DNA of 52,133 nucleotides from Chloroflexota bacterium (GCA_005881235.1 VBEQ01000154.1:1-52133); one strand, 5' to 3'; counted from the stretch's first letter, positions 15,276 to 24,472 are shown. The notes: generated by a model from the sequence alone, not told the origin. A program made the numbers and translations.

Positions 15276-16237
15276 CTGGCCTCCTCAATCCGCAATAGCG
15301 CGTCCAGGTACTGCCCGGGATCGAATCGGTTCAGGTCCTCGAGACCCTCGCCGATGCCGACCAACTTCACCGGTACCGAAAGCTCAGCCTCGATACTAAG
15401 CACAACGCCTGCTCGAGCGCTGCCGTCCATTTTCGTGAGGGCGAGCCCAGTCAGGCCGATCGCCTCCTGGAAGACCTTCACCTGCTGGGCGGAGTTCTGC
15501 CCGACGTGCGCATCGAGGACGGCGAGCACCTCCTGCGGGGACGCTGGATCGAGCCGCTGCAGCACCCGCCGGACTTTTCGCAACTCCTCCATCAAGTCGC
15601 TCCGAGTGTGCAGGCGGCCGGCCGTATCGATGATGACGGGACCAGCGCCCCGCGCGCGCGCCGCTTGCACGGCATCGAACGCGACCGCGCCCGGGTCGGC
15701 GCCGGGCTGATGGGCCACCACCTCGACCCCCGCCCGCTCCCCCCACAGCCGCAGCTGGTCGATGGCTGCGGCCCGAAAGGTGTCCCCGGCGGCCAGCAGC
15801 GGGCGGCGGCCTTCGCGCCGGAGCAGGTAGGCCAGCTTTCCGATCGTCGTCGTCTTGCCCGAGCCATTGACGCCGACCACGAGCACGACGGCCGGAGCGC
15901 CGTCGAGGTTGAGCGCGCGCGGACGCCCCTGCAGTTCTCCGACGAGGTCGGCCCTGAGATAGGCAAGCGCGTCAGCCGGCGAGCGCAGGTGCGCCCCAGC
16001 CGCCTGCCGGCGCAGGTCCTGGACGACTCGTTCCGTGGTGGGCACGCCGGCGTCGGCGGCGATCAACGTCGTTTCCAGGTCGTCCCAGAAGGCGGCATCG
16101 AGGGCAGGGCGGCCAAAGACCTCCTTGATGTCGGCGACGTAGCTCTGACGCCCTGCCTCGAGTGTTTTCGAAAAGCGTTTCCAGAATCCCTGGCGCTCGC
16201 CGGGCGCCGTGTCCTCTGGATTAGGCGGAGCGTTCAC
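15272..16237 (-). CDS. ftsY: Signal recognition particle receptor FtsY
   Basis: SRP receptor GTPase that docks Ffh-ribosome complexes at the membrane translocon. The 321-residue protein lacks a long acidic A domain and begins nearly at the NG domain, with FWKRFSKTLEAGRQSY as an amphipathic membrane-targeting helix. GTPase motifs: VVGVNGSGKTTTIGKLA, AGDTFRAAAIDQL, IIDTAGRLHT, TKMDGSARAG and the C-terminal GIGEGLEDLNRFDPGQYLDALL. GTG 16237 overlaps the smc 3' end by 17 bases. smc-ftsY adjacency is common in Gram-positive-type genomes. Confidence 0.97.
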   Translation of the reverse strand: MNAPPNPEDTAPGERQGFWKRFSKTLEAGRQSYVADIKEVFGRPALDAAFWDDLETTLIAADAGVPTTERVVQDLRRQAAGAHLRSPADALAYLRADLVGELQGRPRALNLDGAPAVVLVVGVNGSGKTTTIGKLAYLLRREGRRPLLAAGDTFRAAAIDQLRLWGERAGVEVVAHQPGADPGAVAFDAVQAARARGAGPVIIDTAGRLHTRSDLMEELRKVRRVLQRLDPASPQEVLAVLDAHVGQNSAQQVKVFQEAIGLTGLALTKMDGSARAGVVLSIEAELSVPVKLVGIGEGLEDLNRFDPGQYLDALLRIEEAR

Positions 16238-19200
16238 CGACCGGGACCAAGGCGTCCTGGTGCAGCCGGACCGACACCATGCGCGAGATCCCGTGCTCGC
16301 CGAGGGTCACGCCGTAGAGCACCTCAGCCTGCGCCATCGTGGAGTGGTTATGGGTGACGATCAGGAACTGCTGGTCCGCCGAAAGCCGCTTCAGCACCCG
16401 GTTGAAGCGAACCACGTTGGCGTCGTCGAGCGCCGCATCGACCTCGTCGAGCACGTAGAACGGGCTCGGGTTGACGGCCTGCAGCGCAAAGAGAAATGCG
16501 AGCGCCGTCAGTGCCCGCTCGCCGCCGGACAGCAGCGTCAGCGGCTGCAGCCGCTTGCCCGGTGTCTGCGCCAGGATCTCCACGCCCTCATCGAGCGGGT
16601 TGCCGTCCTCCTCCTGCGGCTCGACGCGTAACGTCGCGCGGCCGCCCTCGAACAGTTCGGCAAAGAATTCCTGGAAGTTGATGGCCACCGACTGGAAGAC
16701 CGTGCGGAAGCGGGTATCGATTTCGTCCTCGAGCCGTTGCCTGAGCTCGTTCAGTTGCGCCGACGCGGCTTCCAGATCGCCCAGCTGGGCGGCGAGGCTC
16801 TCGCAGCGGTCGCGCACCTGCGCATATTCTTCCGGCGCGAGCAGGTTGACCGCGCCCATTGCATCGAGGCGCCGCTGCAGGCGCGAGACCTCACGCTCCG
16901 TCTTTTGCCAGTCGACCTCCTCGATCGTTACGGTGTCATCTTCGATTTCCTGGCCGCCTTCGCGCAGCGCTTGCGTGCAGCGATCGACTTCGGCCTGCGC
17001 CGCCTCGCGGTCGGCGGCCGCGGCAGTCCAGGCGTCGTCCGCGTGGGCGAGCTCGACTTGCAGCGTGACATTGCGTTGTTCGTCCTCGCGGAGCTGCCCC
17101 TCCAAGGCGGTGAGCGTCTCTCCATCGGGAAGGTGGGCGGACTCGAGGGTACCGAGCTCCGCGCGCAGCCCCTCCGAGGTTTCGGTCCATTGCCGGCGTT
17201 CCTCATTGATGAGGGCCGGCTGCACCGCCAGCTCCGCCTCCGCCGCGCGACGCTGGGCGACCTCATCCCCGTGTGCTCGCAAGACCTGCTGGGCACGCTC
17301 CAGCTGGCGAACCAGGTCATCCGACCGCTGGCGCGCCAGCGCCGCGCGCAGTTCGGTTTCCTGCCGTCGCTCGACCAGCTCCGCGAGGCTGGACGCCGCT
17401 TCCTGGACCCGTGGTTCGAGTGCAGCCAGCTCCTGCTCGGCGACCAGCTCGGCATCGGCGAGCACGCGCTGGCGGTTCAGCGTTTCGGCCTGCAGTTGCT
17501 CGGCCTGGCCGAGCAGTCCGCCGATCCGGATCAGTTGCTGGCGCAGCTGCGCTTCTTGTGGGGCCTCACGCTGGACGGCCTCGGTCGCCGCCGCCAGCGC
17601 CCCCGCGGCCTGCGCTGCGGCCGTCCGCGCCACGTCAACCCGAGTGAGAATCACATGCCGCTTGGCGATGACATCGGCTCGCGCGATGGCGAGGCGCTCT
17701 ACCTCCTCGGCAGCGGTAAGGGCGGCCTGACGTTCGCGGTCGAGCGCCTCTTCCGCGTCCCGGATCCTGGCCTGGACCTCGAGCACCGGGTCCGCCGCTT
17801 TCCCACCGCGGTAGGAGACGGCGGTGATGATCTCCCCGGCCGCGGTGACCGCCCGCAGCTCCCCATGCTTCTCGACGATGCGAGCCGCTTCCGTCCGATC
17901 GGACACGAGCACGACGCCGTGGAGCAGGTGCGCGATGAGCCGCCGCACGTGGTCGGGCGCCTGCACCAGGTCGATGACCGACAGCAGCCCATCCGGCACC
18001 GGCGACGGCGCTCGGTCCTGTGGCGCATAGAGCAGCGTCTCGCGCGCATCCTCAGCGGCGGCCACCGCCGCGGCGGCACTGGCGATCCCATCGCGGCCGG
18101 TTGCCACCCACCCGTGCAGCCACCCCTCGAGTGCGGCCTCGACGGCGGCGCGATGGATGGGTTCGACCTCGATCAGCTCGAGCAGGCGTTCCCAGTTGCG
18201 ATCAACGCGCAGCGGCCCGCGACGCTGGGCGCCGTCCAGCAACGTCCGCAGTCCGACCAGCTCTGCCTCGAGCGCGCGCAGCGCCGCCTCGTGCTCCACG
18301 ATCCCCTTGCGGGCGGCGTCGAGGCAAGCGTCGGCCTCCGCCAGTCGCTGCTCGAGCATGCCCGACGCCTCGCTGGCGGCCTGGAACTCGCCGCTGGCCG
18401 CCTCGGCGGCGCGTGTCCGCCGATCGAACTCGTCGCCCAAGGCGCCGTGGCGCAACGACCACGACTCCAGTTGCGCGCGGGCCTGCTGCTGCTGCTCGGT
18501 CAGAAATTGACGGCGGCCCTCCAACTGGCGAAGCTCGGCCTCGATCGATGCGGTCTCTCGCTGTCCCTCGTGGCGTTGTTGCTGGCGAGCGAGACGGTCC
18601 GCCTCGAGCGTTGCCTGCCGCTCGCGAGCGCCACGCTCGGCATGCGCGGCTGCTTCGAGCGCGCTATTGGCCATCTCCAGATCCACGCGGGCACTCTCGG
18701 CCGCGCGAGCCAGCTCATCGACGACGCGGCTGCCGGCTCGCTCCGAGGCGTTGAGTCGTTGGAGTTCGCTCTGCAACGCTTCGAGCGCCTGAACGGCGGC
18801 GGCGTTGCGCTCCTGCGCGATACGCGCCTGGTGCTGGCTCTCGGCGAGTCGAAGGCGTACGTCCGCAACGGCTTCCTGGTGGCGCCAGCGTGCCTCGCGC
18901 GCGGCGAGTAATGCCGAGCGATGCTCGGCGTAGAGCGGTTCGAACTCGGCGACGGTCTGCGTCGCCGCGGTGCGCTTGTGGTCGGCCGTTTGCTGGCGGG
19001 CCACGGCCTTGCGCAGCTGCACCATCGCCTTACGCCAGCTGTCGCGGGCGAGGCTGCCCTGCAACGCCTTCAGCGCGTCCGCGACTTTCTTGTACTCCTC
19101 GGCCGAGGCCGCCTGCAGCCGCAGCTCCTCAGCGCGGGGACTGAGCTCGTTGAGAATGTCGCGCGCCCGACGCATGTCTCGATCCGCTTCGGCCAGCCGG

Positions 19201-19736
19201 TTGATGGCCTCCTGCCGCTGGTCGCGGAGCCGCCGCACGCCGGCTGCCTCCTCGATCAGCTCGCGGCGGAGCGCCGGCGCCGCCTGGATGACGAAGTCGA
19301 TGTCATTCTGCGCCGTCACGGCATAGCCGTCCTGCCGTAACCCGGTGCTGGCCAGCAGCGCGTCGATGTCCTTCAAGCGCGCGCGTGCCCCGTTGATCAG
19401 GTACTCACTCTCACCCGAGCGGTAGAGGCGGCGGGCCACCTCGATTTCATTGAACTCGACGTTGAGGCGCTGGTCGGCGTTGTCGATCGTCAGCATCACC
19501 TCGGCCATGCCGACGGCCGATTTGCCGGGACCGCCGGCATAGATGACGTCCTCCATCTTCTGACCGCGCAGCCCACGCGCGTTCCGCTCGCCGAGCGCCC
19601 AGCGGATGGCGTCGACGAGATTCGATTTGCCGCTGCCGTTGGGGCCGACGATGGCCGTGATGCCACGGCTGAAGGGCAGCTCGGTGCGGCGCGCAAAGGT
19701 CTTGAACCCCTGCAGCTGCAGCGACTTCAGATACAC
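16221..19736 (-). CDS. smc: Chromosome segregation protein SMC
   Basis: SMC ATPase that folds and segregates the chromosome with ScpA and ScpB. 1171 residues, a full-length SMC: N-terminal ATPase half with FARRTELPF and Walker A GPNGSGKSNLVDAI near residue 32, long coiled-coil arm (about 170-490), hinge (about 500-650, containing RVDRNWERLLELIEVEP), return coiled coil, then signature LLSGGERALTALAFLFALQ and Walker B FYVLDEVDAALDD near the C-terminus. Start is GTG 19736 with no obvious Shine-Dalgarno. First gene of the long smc-to-yraN run, preceded by a 119-base gap after modC. Confidence 0.98.
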   Translation of the reverse strand: MYLKSLQLQGFKTFARRTELPFSRGITAIVGPNGSGKSNLVDAIRWALGERNARGLRGQKMEDVIYAGGPGKSAVGMAEVMLTIDNADQRLNVEFNEIEVARRLYRSGESEYLINGARARLKDIDALLASTGLRQDGYAVTAQNDIDFVIQAAPALRRELIEEAAGVRRLRDQRQEAINRLAEADRDMRRARDILNELSPRAEELRLQAASAEEYKKVADALKALQGSLARDSWRKAMVQLRKAVARQQTADHKRTAATQTVAEFEPLYAEHRSALLAAREARWRHQEAVADVRLRLAESQHQARIAQERNAAAVQALEALQSELQRLNASERAGSRVVDELARAAESARVDLEMANSALEAAAHAERGARERQATLEADRLARQQQRHEGQRETASIEAELRQLEGRRQFLTEQQQQARAQLESWSLRHGALGDEFDRRTRAAEAASGEFQAASEASGMLEQRLAEADACLDAARKGIVEHEAALRALEAELVGLRTLLDGAQRRGPLRVDRNWERLLELIEVEPIHRAAVEAALEGWLHGWVATGRDGIASAAAAVAAAEDARETLLYAPQDRAPSPVPDGLLSVIDLVQAPDHVRRLIAHLLHGVVLVSDRTEAARIVEKHGELRAVTAAGEIITAVSYRGGKAADPVLEVQARIRDAEEALDRERQAALTAAEEVERLAIARADVIAKRHVILTRVDVARTAAAQAAGALAAATEAVQREAPQEAQLRQQLIRIGGLLGQAEQLQAETLNRQRVLADAELVAEQELAALEPRVQEAASSLAELVERRQETELRAALARQRSDDLVRQLERAQQVLRAHGDEVAQRRAAEAELAVQPALINEERRQWTETSEGLRAELGTLESAHLPDGETLTALEGQLREDEQRNVTLQVELAHADDAWTAAAADREAAQAEVDRCTQALREGGQEIEDDTVTIEEVDWQKTEREVSRLQRRLDAMGAVNLLAPEEYAQVRDRCESLAAQLGDLEAASAQLNELRQRLEDEIDTRFRTVFQSVAINFQEFFAELFEGGRATLRVEPQEEDGNPLDEGVEILAQTPGKRLQPLTLLSGGERALTALAFLFALQAVNPSPFYVLDEVDAALDDANVVRFNRVLKRLSADQQFLIVTHNHSTMAQAEVLYGVTLGEHGISRMVSVRLHQDALVPVGERSA

Positions 19737-19832
19737 AGGCTATGCGGTGATAGGCATGGCTGGGCTTTCGCGCCCATCAGAAACGTATGCATGGACCACG
19801 GCGCGGGTCACGACGTGTATTAGAGCATGTCC

Positions 19833-19851
19833 CCGTTGCCGAAGGCAACGG
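19833..19851 (-). terminator. Hairpin after modC
   Basis: CCGTTGCC and GGCAACGG pair perfectly over 8 bases with a 3-base loop, four bases beyond the modC stop. No T-run follows, so it is either a weak intrinsic terminator or a 3'-end stabilising hairpin separating modABC from smc. The rest of the 119-base gap shows nothing further that I can support. Confidence 0.45.
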
Positions 19852-19855
19852 TGCG

Positions 19856-20908
19856 TTATGCCGGGTAGACGTTGACTTCGGTCGCTTTGACCGCGATCCA
19901 CACTCGATCCCCGCGGTCGAGCCCGAGCTCGCGCACCGCGACGGGTGTCACCTCGGCAACGATCGAGGGCAAGCCCGAGAGCCGAACGCGGACGCGGTCA
20001 CCCTCCAGGTCGAGATCGGCCGCGCGACCCTCCCAGATATTGCGTGGCGTGCCGTCAGGCCGCGTGCGATACAGCGCCACCGTGCGCGGATGAACGACGG
20101 CAAAGACGTCGCCATCTGGTCCAGCTACCGCCGTCAGCGATCCGCCGCCGGCCAGTGTAATCAGGCCGTTGCTCGCTCGCCCGCGAAAGAGGTTGACGCC
20201 GACCAGGTCGGCGACGTAACGCGAGCGGGGATGCTGCGTGACCTCAGATGGTGAACCGGACTGCAGCACCCGGCCCTCCTCCAGGATGACGAGACGATCG
20301 GCCATCGCCATCGCTTCCAGCGGGTCGTGAGTCACCAATAGGCGAACGCCGCGAAAGGATTCGAGGTGGCGCCGCAAGTCGCGACGAAACTCGGCCCGTG
20401 TGCTGGCGTCCAGCGCCGCCATCGGTTCGTCGAGCAACAGGAGCGCCGGATTCAAGGCGAGCACGCGCGCCAGCGCGACGCGCTGTGCCTGTCCACCGGA
20501 TAGCGACGCGGGCCTCCTCTCTCCTTCCGCCGACAGGCCAACGCGATCCAACCAGCGGCCGGCCTCGCGGTTGGCCGGCGTGCGCGCCATTCCCCTCGCG
20601 CGCAGGCCAAAGGCGACGTTCTCGAGAACGGATAAATGCGGAAACAAGAGATAGTCCTGGAACACGAGGCCAATCGGACGTTGCTCGGTTGGCACCCGGA
20701 TCCCCTGCGCCGGATCCTCCAGCACGGCGCCATCCAGGGTGACGCGTCCGCCGCTCAACGGAAGAAGACCGGCCAAGGCTCGCAGCAGCGAGGTCTTCCC
20801 TGCCCCGTTTGGGCCCAGCACCGCGACCAGCTCTCCAGCAGACAAGCCGAGCTCCATGTCGAGCTCAAAATCGCCCACGCGGGCCAGGATCCGCGCCTCG
20901 AGCGTCAC
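19856..20908 (-). CDS. modC: Molybdate ABC transporter, ATP-binding protein
   Basis: ATPase subunit powering molybdate (possibly tungstate) uptake. The 350-residue protein has Walker A GPNGAGKTSLLRAL, Q-loop QDYLLFPH, ABC signature LSGGQAQRVALARVL, Walker B LLLLDEPMAALD and the switch histidine in LLVTHDPLEAMAM. The last 120 or so residues form a TOBE/molbindin-like domain (VFAVVHPRTVALY, VRVRLSGLPSIVAEV). GTG 20908 overlaps the modB stop as GTGA. Together with modA and modB it is a complete importer. Confidence 0.93.
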   Translation of the reverse strand: MTLEARILARVGDFELDMELGLSAGELVAVLGPNGAGKTSLLRALAGLLPLSGGRVTLDGAVLEDPAQGIRVPTEQRPIGLVFQDYLLFPHLSVLENVAFGLRARGMARTPANREAGRWLDRVGLSAEGERRPASLSGGQAQRVALARVLALNPALLLLDEPMAALDASTRAEFRRDLRRHLESFRGVRLLVTHDPLEAMAMADRLVILEEGRVLQSGSPSEVTQHPRSRYVADLVGVNLFRGRASNGLITLAGGGSLTAVAGPDGDVFAVVHPRTVALYRTRPDGTPRNIWEGRAADLDLEGDRVRVRLSGLPSIVAEVTPVAVRELGLDRGDRVWIAVKATEVNVYPA

Positions 20909-21717
20909 GACGCCCCCAGCCAGCGATCACGAAGTCCGATCAGCACCGCCAGCGAGACCGCGAGGAGGACGAGACTGAGGACGATGGCCGCATCCGGGTT
21001 GCTCTCGAGCGCCAGGTAGACCGCCAGCGGCATCGTCTGTGTCGTCCCCGGGAAATTCCCGGCAAAGGTGATCGTCGCCCCGAACTCGCCCAGCGCCCGC
21101 GCCCAGCACAGCACGGCGCCGGCGATCAGCGAAGGCCGCACCAGCGGGAGGGTGACCCTCCAAAGAACGGTCCACCGGCTGGCGCCGAGCGTTCGGGCTG
21201 CGTCCTCGAAGCGTGTGTCCATCGAGCGAAGCCCGGCCTCGACGGTGATCACCAGGAACGGCATGGCGACGAAGGTCTCCGCGATGATGGCCCCCGCCGT
21301 CGTGAAAGGTAGATGGATCCCGAGGGTTGTCGCCAGCCAGCCGCCGACGAGGCCTCGGCGGCCGAAAGCGAGCAGCAGGGCGACTCCCCCGACCACTGGG
21401 GGAAGCACCATGGGCAGCACGGTCAATGCCCGTAAGACCGAGCGCCCAGGAAAGGCGAGCCGCGCAAACGTCCAGGCCAGCGGCACACCGAGGACCAGCG
21501 CGATCGCCGTCGCCGAGACGGACGCCAGCAACGACAGGCGCAAGGCCGCAAGCACCTCGGCTGAGCCGAATTGTTGCCAGGCGGAGGTCCAGGGCGTGCG
21601 GAGCAGCAAGCCGAGCAGCGGGATGATGAAGAAGGCGGCACCGGCGCCCGCCAGGATGACGATCAGAAAGGGCGCCGAAGATTGCAGTCGACGACGACTA
21701 CGGGTTAGTAAAGCCAT
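20905..21717 (-). CDS. modB: Molybdate ABC transporter, permease protein
   Basis: Integral membrane subunit of the Mod importer. 270 residues with about six transmembrane helices (first at about 16-38) and the BPD-type EAA loop EDAARTLGASRWTVLWRVTLP, where the permease docks on ModC. The segment FGATITFAGNFPGTTQTMPLAVY before the last helices is typical of ModB/CysTW-type permeases. ATG 21717 lies inside the modA 3' end (20-base overlap). Confidence 0.94.
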   Translation of the reverse strand: MALLTRSRRRLQSSAPFLIVILAGAGAAFFIIPLLGLLLRTPWTSAWQQFGSAEVLAALRLSLLASVSATAIALVLGVPLAWTFARLAFPGRSVLRALTVLPMVLPPVVGGVALLLAFGRRGLVGGWLATTLGIHLPFTTAGAIIAETFVAMPFLVITVEAGLRSMDTRFEDAARTLGASRWTVLWRVTLPLVRPSLIAGAVLCWARALGEFGATITFAGNFPGTTQTMPLAVYLALESNPDAAIVLSLVLLAVSLAVLIGLRDRWLGAS

Positions 21718-22477
21718 AGCGGGCTAGGGTCTGCCGGCCGTCGGTGAGGATGTAGCTGACGAACGCCCTGGCCAGCGCCCTGTTCTGGGAATCCTTCAGG
21801 ATGACGATTGGATACTCCGCCACCACGTTGAGCGCCGGTGGAATGGCGACGCCCTCAACGGCATTGCCGGCGGACTTCACGTCCGTGACGTAGACGAGGC
21901 CAGCGTCCGCCTCGCCCAGCGCCACCTTGCTGAGCACGGACTTCACGTCAGCCTCCTGGCTCGCCGGCTTCACGCTCACCCCGGCCTTCTGCAGCGTTTG
22001 GGCCGCGTAGTGCCCGCACGGAACCGCCGGCGCGCAGAGCACGACCACCAGCCCTGAGCGAGCCAGGTCGGCAAGGGCTTCGACGTGTTTCGGATTTCCC
22101 TTCGCGACCACGATCTCGAGATCGTTACGCGCGATCACAATCGGCATTTGCGAGGTGAGCCCGGCTTGAATGACCTTTTGCATGTTGGGCTGGTCCGCCG
22201 AGGCGAAGACGTCGCCGAGCGCACCCTGTTGGATCTGTGCGGCAAGGGACGATGATCCGGCAAAGCTGAACTTCACGATGGTCCCCGGATGACGCTTTTC
22301 GAAATCGGCACCAATCCTCGTGAAGGCGGCGTTCAGGGACGAGGCGGCAAATACCGTGATGGTCCCGTTGAGCCCGGATTGGCTGGCGCTCACTGGTGCC
22401 ATGGGGCCGCACGCGCTGACAAGGCCCACGGCAATGGCCACGAGCAGTGCGGCGACGAGTCGCGCGCGCATCAGCAC
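21698..22477 (-). CDS. modA: Molybdate-binding lipoprotein
   Basis: Extracytoplasmic substrate-binding protein of the Mod importer, lipid-anchored. A signal peptide ends at lipobox VSAC (Cys near residue 23). The mature part has the ModA signature ITVFAASSLNAAF, the oxyanion-binding loop segment FAGSSSLAAQIQQGALGDVFASAD, and GEADAGLVYVTDV near the end. Two in-frame starts are close together (GTG 22477, ATG 22471) just after the regulator stop; neither has a clear Shine-Dalgarno. Second gene of the regulator-modABC set. Confidence 0.94.
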   Translation of the reverse strand: MLMRARLVAALLVAIAVGLVSACGPMAPVSASQSGLNGTITVFAASSLNAAFTRIGADFEKRHPGTIVKFSFAGSSSLAAQIQQGALGDVFASADQPNMQKVIQAGLTSQMPIVIARNDLEIVVAKGNPKHVEALADLARSGLVVVLCAPAVPCGHYAAQTLQKAGVSVKPASQEADVKSVLSKVALGEADAGLVYVTDVKSAGNAVEGVAIPPALNVVAEYPIVILKDSQNRALARAFVSYILTDGRQTLARYGFTNP

Positions 22478-22478
22478 A

Positions 22479-22877
22479 TCAGCGCGCAGCCAACTCGATG
22501 ATCACGTTTGTTGCCTTGACCACCGCGACCGCGCGCACGCCGGGGGCGAGGCCGAGCTCGTCGGCCGCCTCGCGGGAAATCAGCGACACAATCCGATGTG
22601 GGCCGGCTTGCATCTCGACCTGCGCCATAACGCGATCCTTGACGACGCGCGTCACGATGCCCGGAAAGTGATTGCGCGCCGACCGTCCGATCGTCGTCTC
22701 CGATTTGATGTCGGCGGGTGCCGTCGCCATGAAGCGAGCTAGCTGCCGGCTATCGACAACGCGCTGGCCTCCGGTGGTTCGGACCGTCGCCAGCTTGCCA
22801 CTGTCGGCCAGCCGACGGACGCTGTCAACGCTGACGCCGAGCAGCTCCGCGACCTCACCGATCTTGTACGAAGCCAT
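22479..22877 (-). CDS. MerR-type HTH plus molbindin (TOBE) regulator
   Basis: A 132-residue one-component regulator. Residues 3-50 are a MerR/excisionase-type helix-turn-helix (YKIGEVAELLGVSVDSVRRLADSGKL, TTGGQRVVDSRQL). Residues 62-132 are a single Mop/TOBE molbindin domain (GRSARNHFPGIVTRVVKDRVMAQVEM, LAPGVRAVAVVKATNVII) that in relatives binds molybdate. It therefore likely senses intracellular molybdate and controls the modABC genes directly downstream, in place of a classical ModE. ATG 22877 starts the conserved HTH; a GTG 36 bases upstream is less likely. Confidence 0.88.
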   Translation of the reverse strand: MASYKIGEVAELLGVSVDSVRRLADSGKLATVRTTGGQRVVDSRQLARFMATAPADIKSETTIGRSARNHFPGIVTRVVKDRVMAQVEMQAGPHRIVSLISREAADELGLAPGVRAVAVVKATNVIIELAAR

Positions 22878-22901
22878 GCCGTGGACTCTAGCATTTGCGG
22901 T

Positions 22902-22918
22902 GTTTTTGCGCACAAAAC
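22902..22918. promoter_or_regulatory. Near-palindromic operator candidate upstream of the mod regulator
   Basis: GTTTTTGCGCACAAAAC is centred on TGCGCA with GTTTT and CAAAAC arms, one base short of a perfect palindrome. It lies 25-41 bases upstream of the regulator ATG, where a promoter would be expected, and about 57 bases from the divergent VOC gene. An A/T-rich palindrome in GC-rich DNA suits a repressor site; the mod regulator is the obvious candidate. Confidence 0.4.
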
Positions 22919-22974
22919 CTCCTAAACCAGCAGGTTCCCTCCTCGCTTAGGACGGCCGTGTAGATTGACCTGGG

Positions 22975-23334
22975 ATGATCCGGATCGGCTCGATCGTGCT
23001 GCGTGTCGACGACCTGCCGCGCCAGCGGGCGTTCTGGACGGCGGCGCTCGATTACGTGCCCCGCGAGGGCGACGGCGATGATTTCGCGCTGCTCCGGCCG
23101 AAGAATGGCGCTGGACCGAATCTCTCGCTCGATCGGGTCCACTCGACGGTGCAAGTGCCGCCCCGCATCCACCTGGATCTCTACGCCAAGGATCAGGCCC
23201 GCGAGGTCCAACGTCTGAAGGCGTTAGGGGCGACCGATGTCCACTGGAGCAAGCGGCCAGCGGACGCCGACTACGTCATCCTCGCCGACCCCGAAGGCAA
23301 TCGCTTCTGCGTCGTGGATGCGAGCGGGTCATGA
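22975..23334 (+). CDS. VOC (glyoxalase/dioxygenase-fold) family protein
   Basis: 119-residue vicinal-oxygen-chelate-fold protein: GSIVLRVDDLPRQRAFWTAALDYVPR at the N-terminus and the paired motif VILADPEGNRFCVVDAS at the C-terminus are typical. Metal ligands may include His57 (RIHLDLYAKD) and the final Asp/Glu region. Substrate unknown; relatives include glyoxalases, fosfomycin-type and bleomycin resistance proteins, but nothing here specifies one. ATG 22975 is one base set from a TAGATT-like box 11 bases upstream. It overlaps the next gene by ATGA. Confidence 0.88.
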   Translation: MIRIGSIVLRVDDLPRQRAFWTAALDYVPREGDGDDFALLRPKNGAGPNLSLDRVHSTVQVPPRIHLDLYAKDQAREVQRLKALGATDVHWSKRPADADYVILADPEGNRFCVVDASGS

Positions 23335-23681
23335 AGACCGTCGACGATTACCTGGCCAAGGCACCGAAGGAGAAGCGCGCCGCACTCGCGAAGCTTCGCC
23401 AGACGATCAAGGCGGCGGCACCGACGGCGACCGAATCGGTCAGCTACGGAATCGTGGGTTACAAGCTCAAACGCAAGCCGGTTGCTTACTTCGGCTACTG
23501 GAAGGCCCACTATTCACTGTACGGACTGGGCAACCGCGTCACGAAGGCCCACGCCGAGGACCTCAAGGATTACCTCAGGAGCAAGGGCACGATTCAGTTA
23601 CCCGCCGAGAAGCCCCTTCCCTACCGGCTCATCACCAGGATGGTGAAAGCCCGCGTCGCCGAAATCGAAAAGGACGGCTAA
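23331..23681 (+). CDS. DUF1801 (YdhG-like) protein
   Basis: 116-residue member of the DUF1801/YdhG family, a small alpha-beta domain of unknown function often seen beside VOC genes. Visible family features: VDDYLAKAPKEKRAALAKLR, then SVSYGIVGYKLKRKPVAYFGYWKAHYSLYG with a conserved aromatic and His pattern, and LPYRLITRMVKARVAEI at the end. ATG 23331 overlaps the VOC stop. The pair forms a two-gene unit convergent with rnc. Confidence 0.88.
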   Translation: MKTVDDYLAKAPKEKRAALAKLRQTIKAAAPTATESVSYGIVGYKLKRKPVAYFGYWKAHYSLYGLGNRVTKAHAEDLKDYLRSKGTIQLPAEKPLPYRLITRMVKARVAEIEKDG

Positions 23682-23694
23682 CCGCGCGAGCCCG

Positions 23695-24435
23695 TCAGTT
23701 GCCGGGCTGGTTGGCCGGTGCGCGGCGCGCCTCGTGCGCCACGGCCTCCAGCACCTCGTCCTGCGCCGGCGGATGATCGAGGGCGCCCAGCGCGGCGAGC
23801 GCCTCGCGCGCCGCCATCTGCTCGGCGTCGCGTTTGGTTCGCCCGCGGCCTTTTCCACTGACGCCGTCGCCGAAGCTGACCTCGGCGGTGTATTCACGCC
23901 GGTGCCCGGGGCCGGAGGCGCCGACAATGTCGTACTGCGGGGTCGACAGGAAGCGCTCCTGCGTCACCTCCTGGAGACGGCCTTTGTAGTTGTCGTCCGG
24001 CCATGCCTGCACGTCGATCAGGCTGCGGCTGAACAGTTTGTAGGCGGCTCGGTAACCCTGGTCGAGGAAGATGGCGCCAATCACCGCTTCGAAGGTATTG
24101 GCCAGGATCGATTGCAGCGAGCGTGCACCGGTTTTGTGCGCGCCTTTGCCCAGCAGCAAGTAGTCGCCCAAACTCAGGCGCGAGGCCAGGCGGGCGAGGC
24201 TCTTGGTATTCACCACCGAAGCTCGCAGCCGGGTCAGCTCACCCTCATCGGAGGTGAGGTAGGTGTGATACAGGTGCTCGGCCGCGATCAGTTCGAGCAC
24301 GGCGTCGCCCAGGTACTCCAGCCGCTCGTTGTCGGCGGAGCCACTCTCCGGGTGCTCGTTGTTGTAGGAGCGATGCGTCAGAGCCTGGCGAAGCAGGGCA
24401 GGCTCGTGAAAGCGGACCCGAAGGGTCCGCTGCAG
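23695..24435 (-). CDS. rnc: Ribonuclease III
   Basis: Double-strand-specific endoribonuclease that processes rRNA and mRNA. The catalytic signature NERLEYLGDAVLEL and the second acidic site ANTFEAVIGAIFLDQGY are intact, followed by a dsRNA-binding domain (KGRLQEVTQERF...GRGRTKRDAEQMAAREAL). The first canonical start in frame is GTG 24300, which would cut the protein in the middle of the catalytic signature. The needed upstream part (FHEPALLRQALTHRSYNNE) is fully open, but contains no ATG, GTG or TTG back into acpP. CTG 24435 fits best, giving 246 residues, but no Shine-Dalgarno supports it. The acpP-rnc order is classical. Confidence 0.9.
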   Translation of the reverse strand: MQRTLRVRFHEPALLRQALTHRSYNNEHPESGSADNERLEYLGDAVLELIAAEHLYHTYLTSDEGELTRLRASVVNTKSLARLASRLSLGDYLLLGKGAHKTGARSLQSILANTFEAVIGAIFLDQGYRAAYKLFSRSLIDVQAWPDDNYKGRLQEVTQERFLSTPQYDIVGASGPGHRREYTAEVSFGDGVSGKGRGRTKRDAEQMAAREALAALGALDHPPAQDEVLEAVAHEARRAPANQPGN

Positions 24436-24472
24436 TTTCTGTAAGGGCTCGTCCGGCTGAGCGAGCTTCGGC

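Noticed and set aside
16737..18911. 724-codon plus-strand frame opposite smc
   Set aside because: Entirely antisense to a full-length SMC gene, no domain or start signal; an effect of GC-rich codon use.
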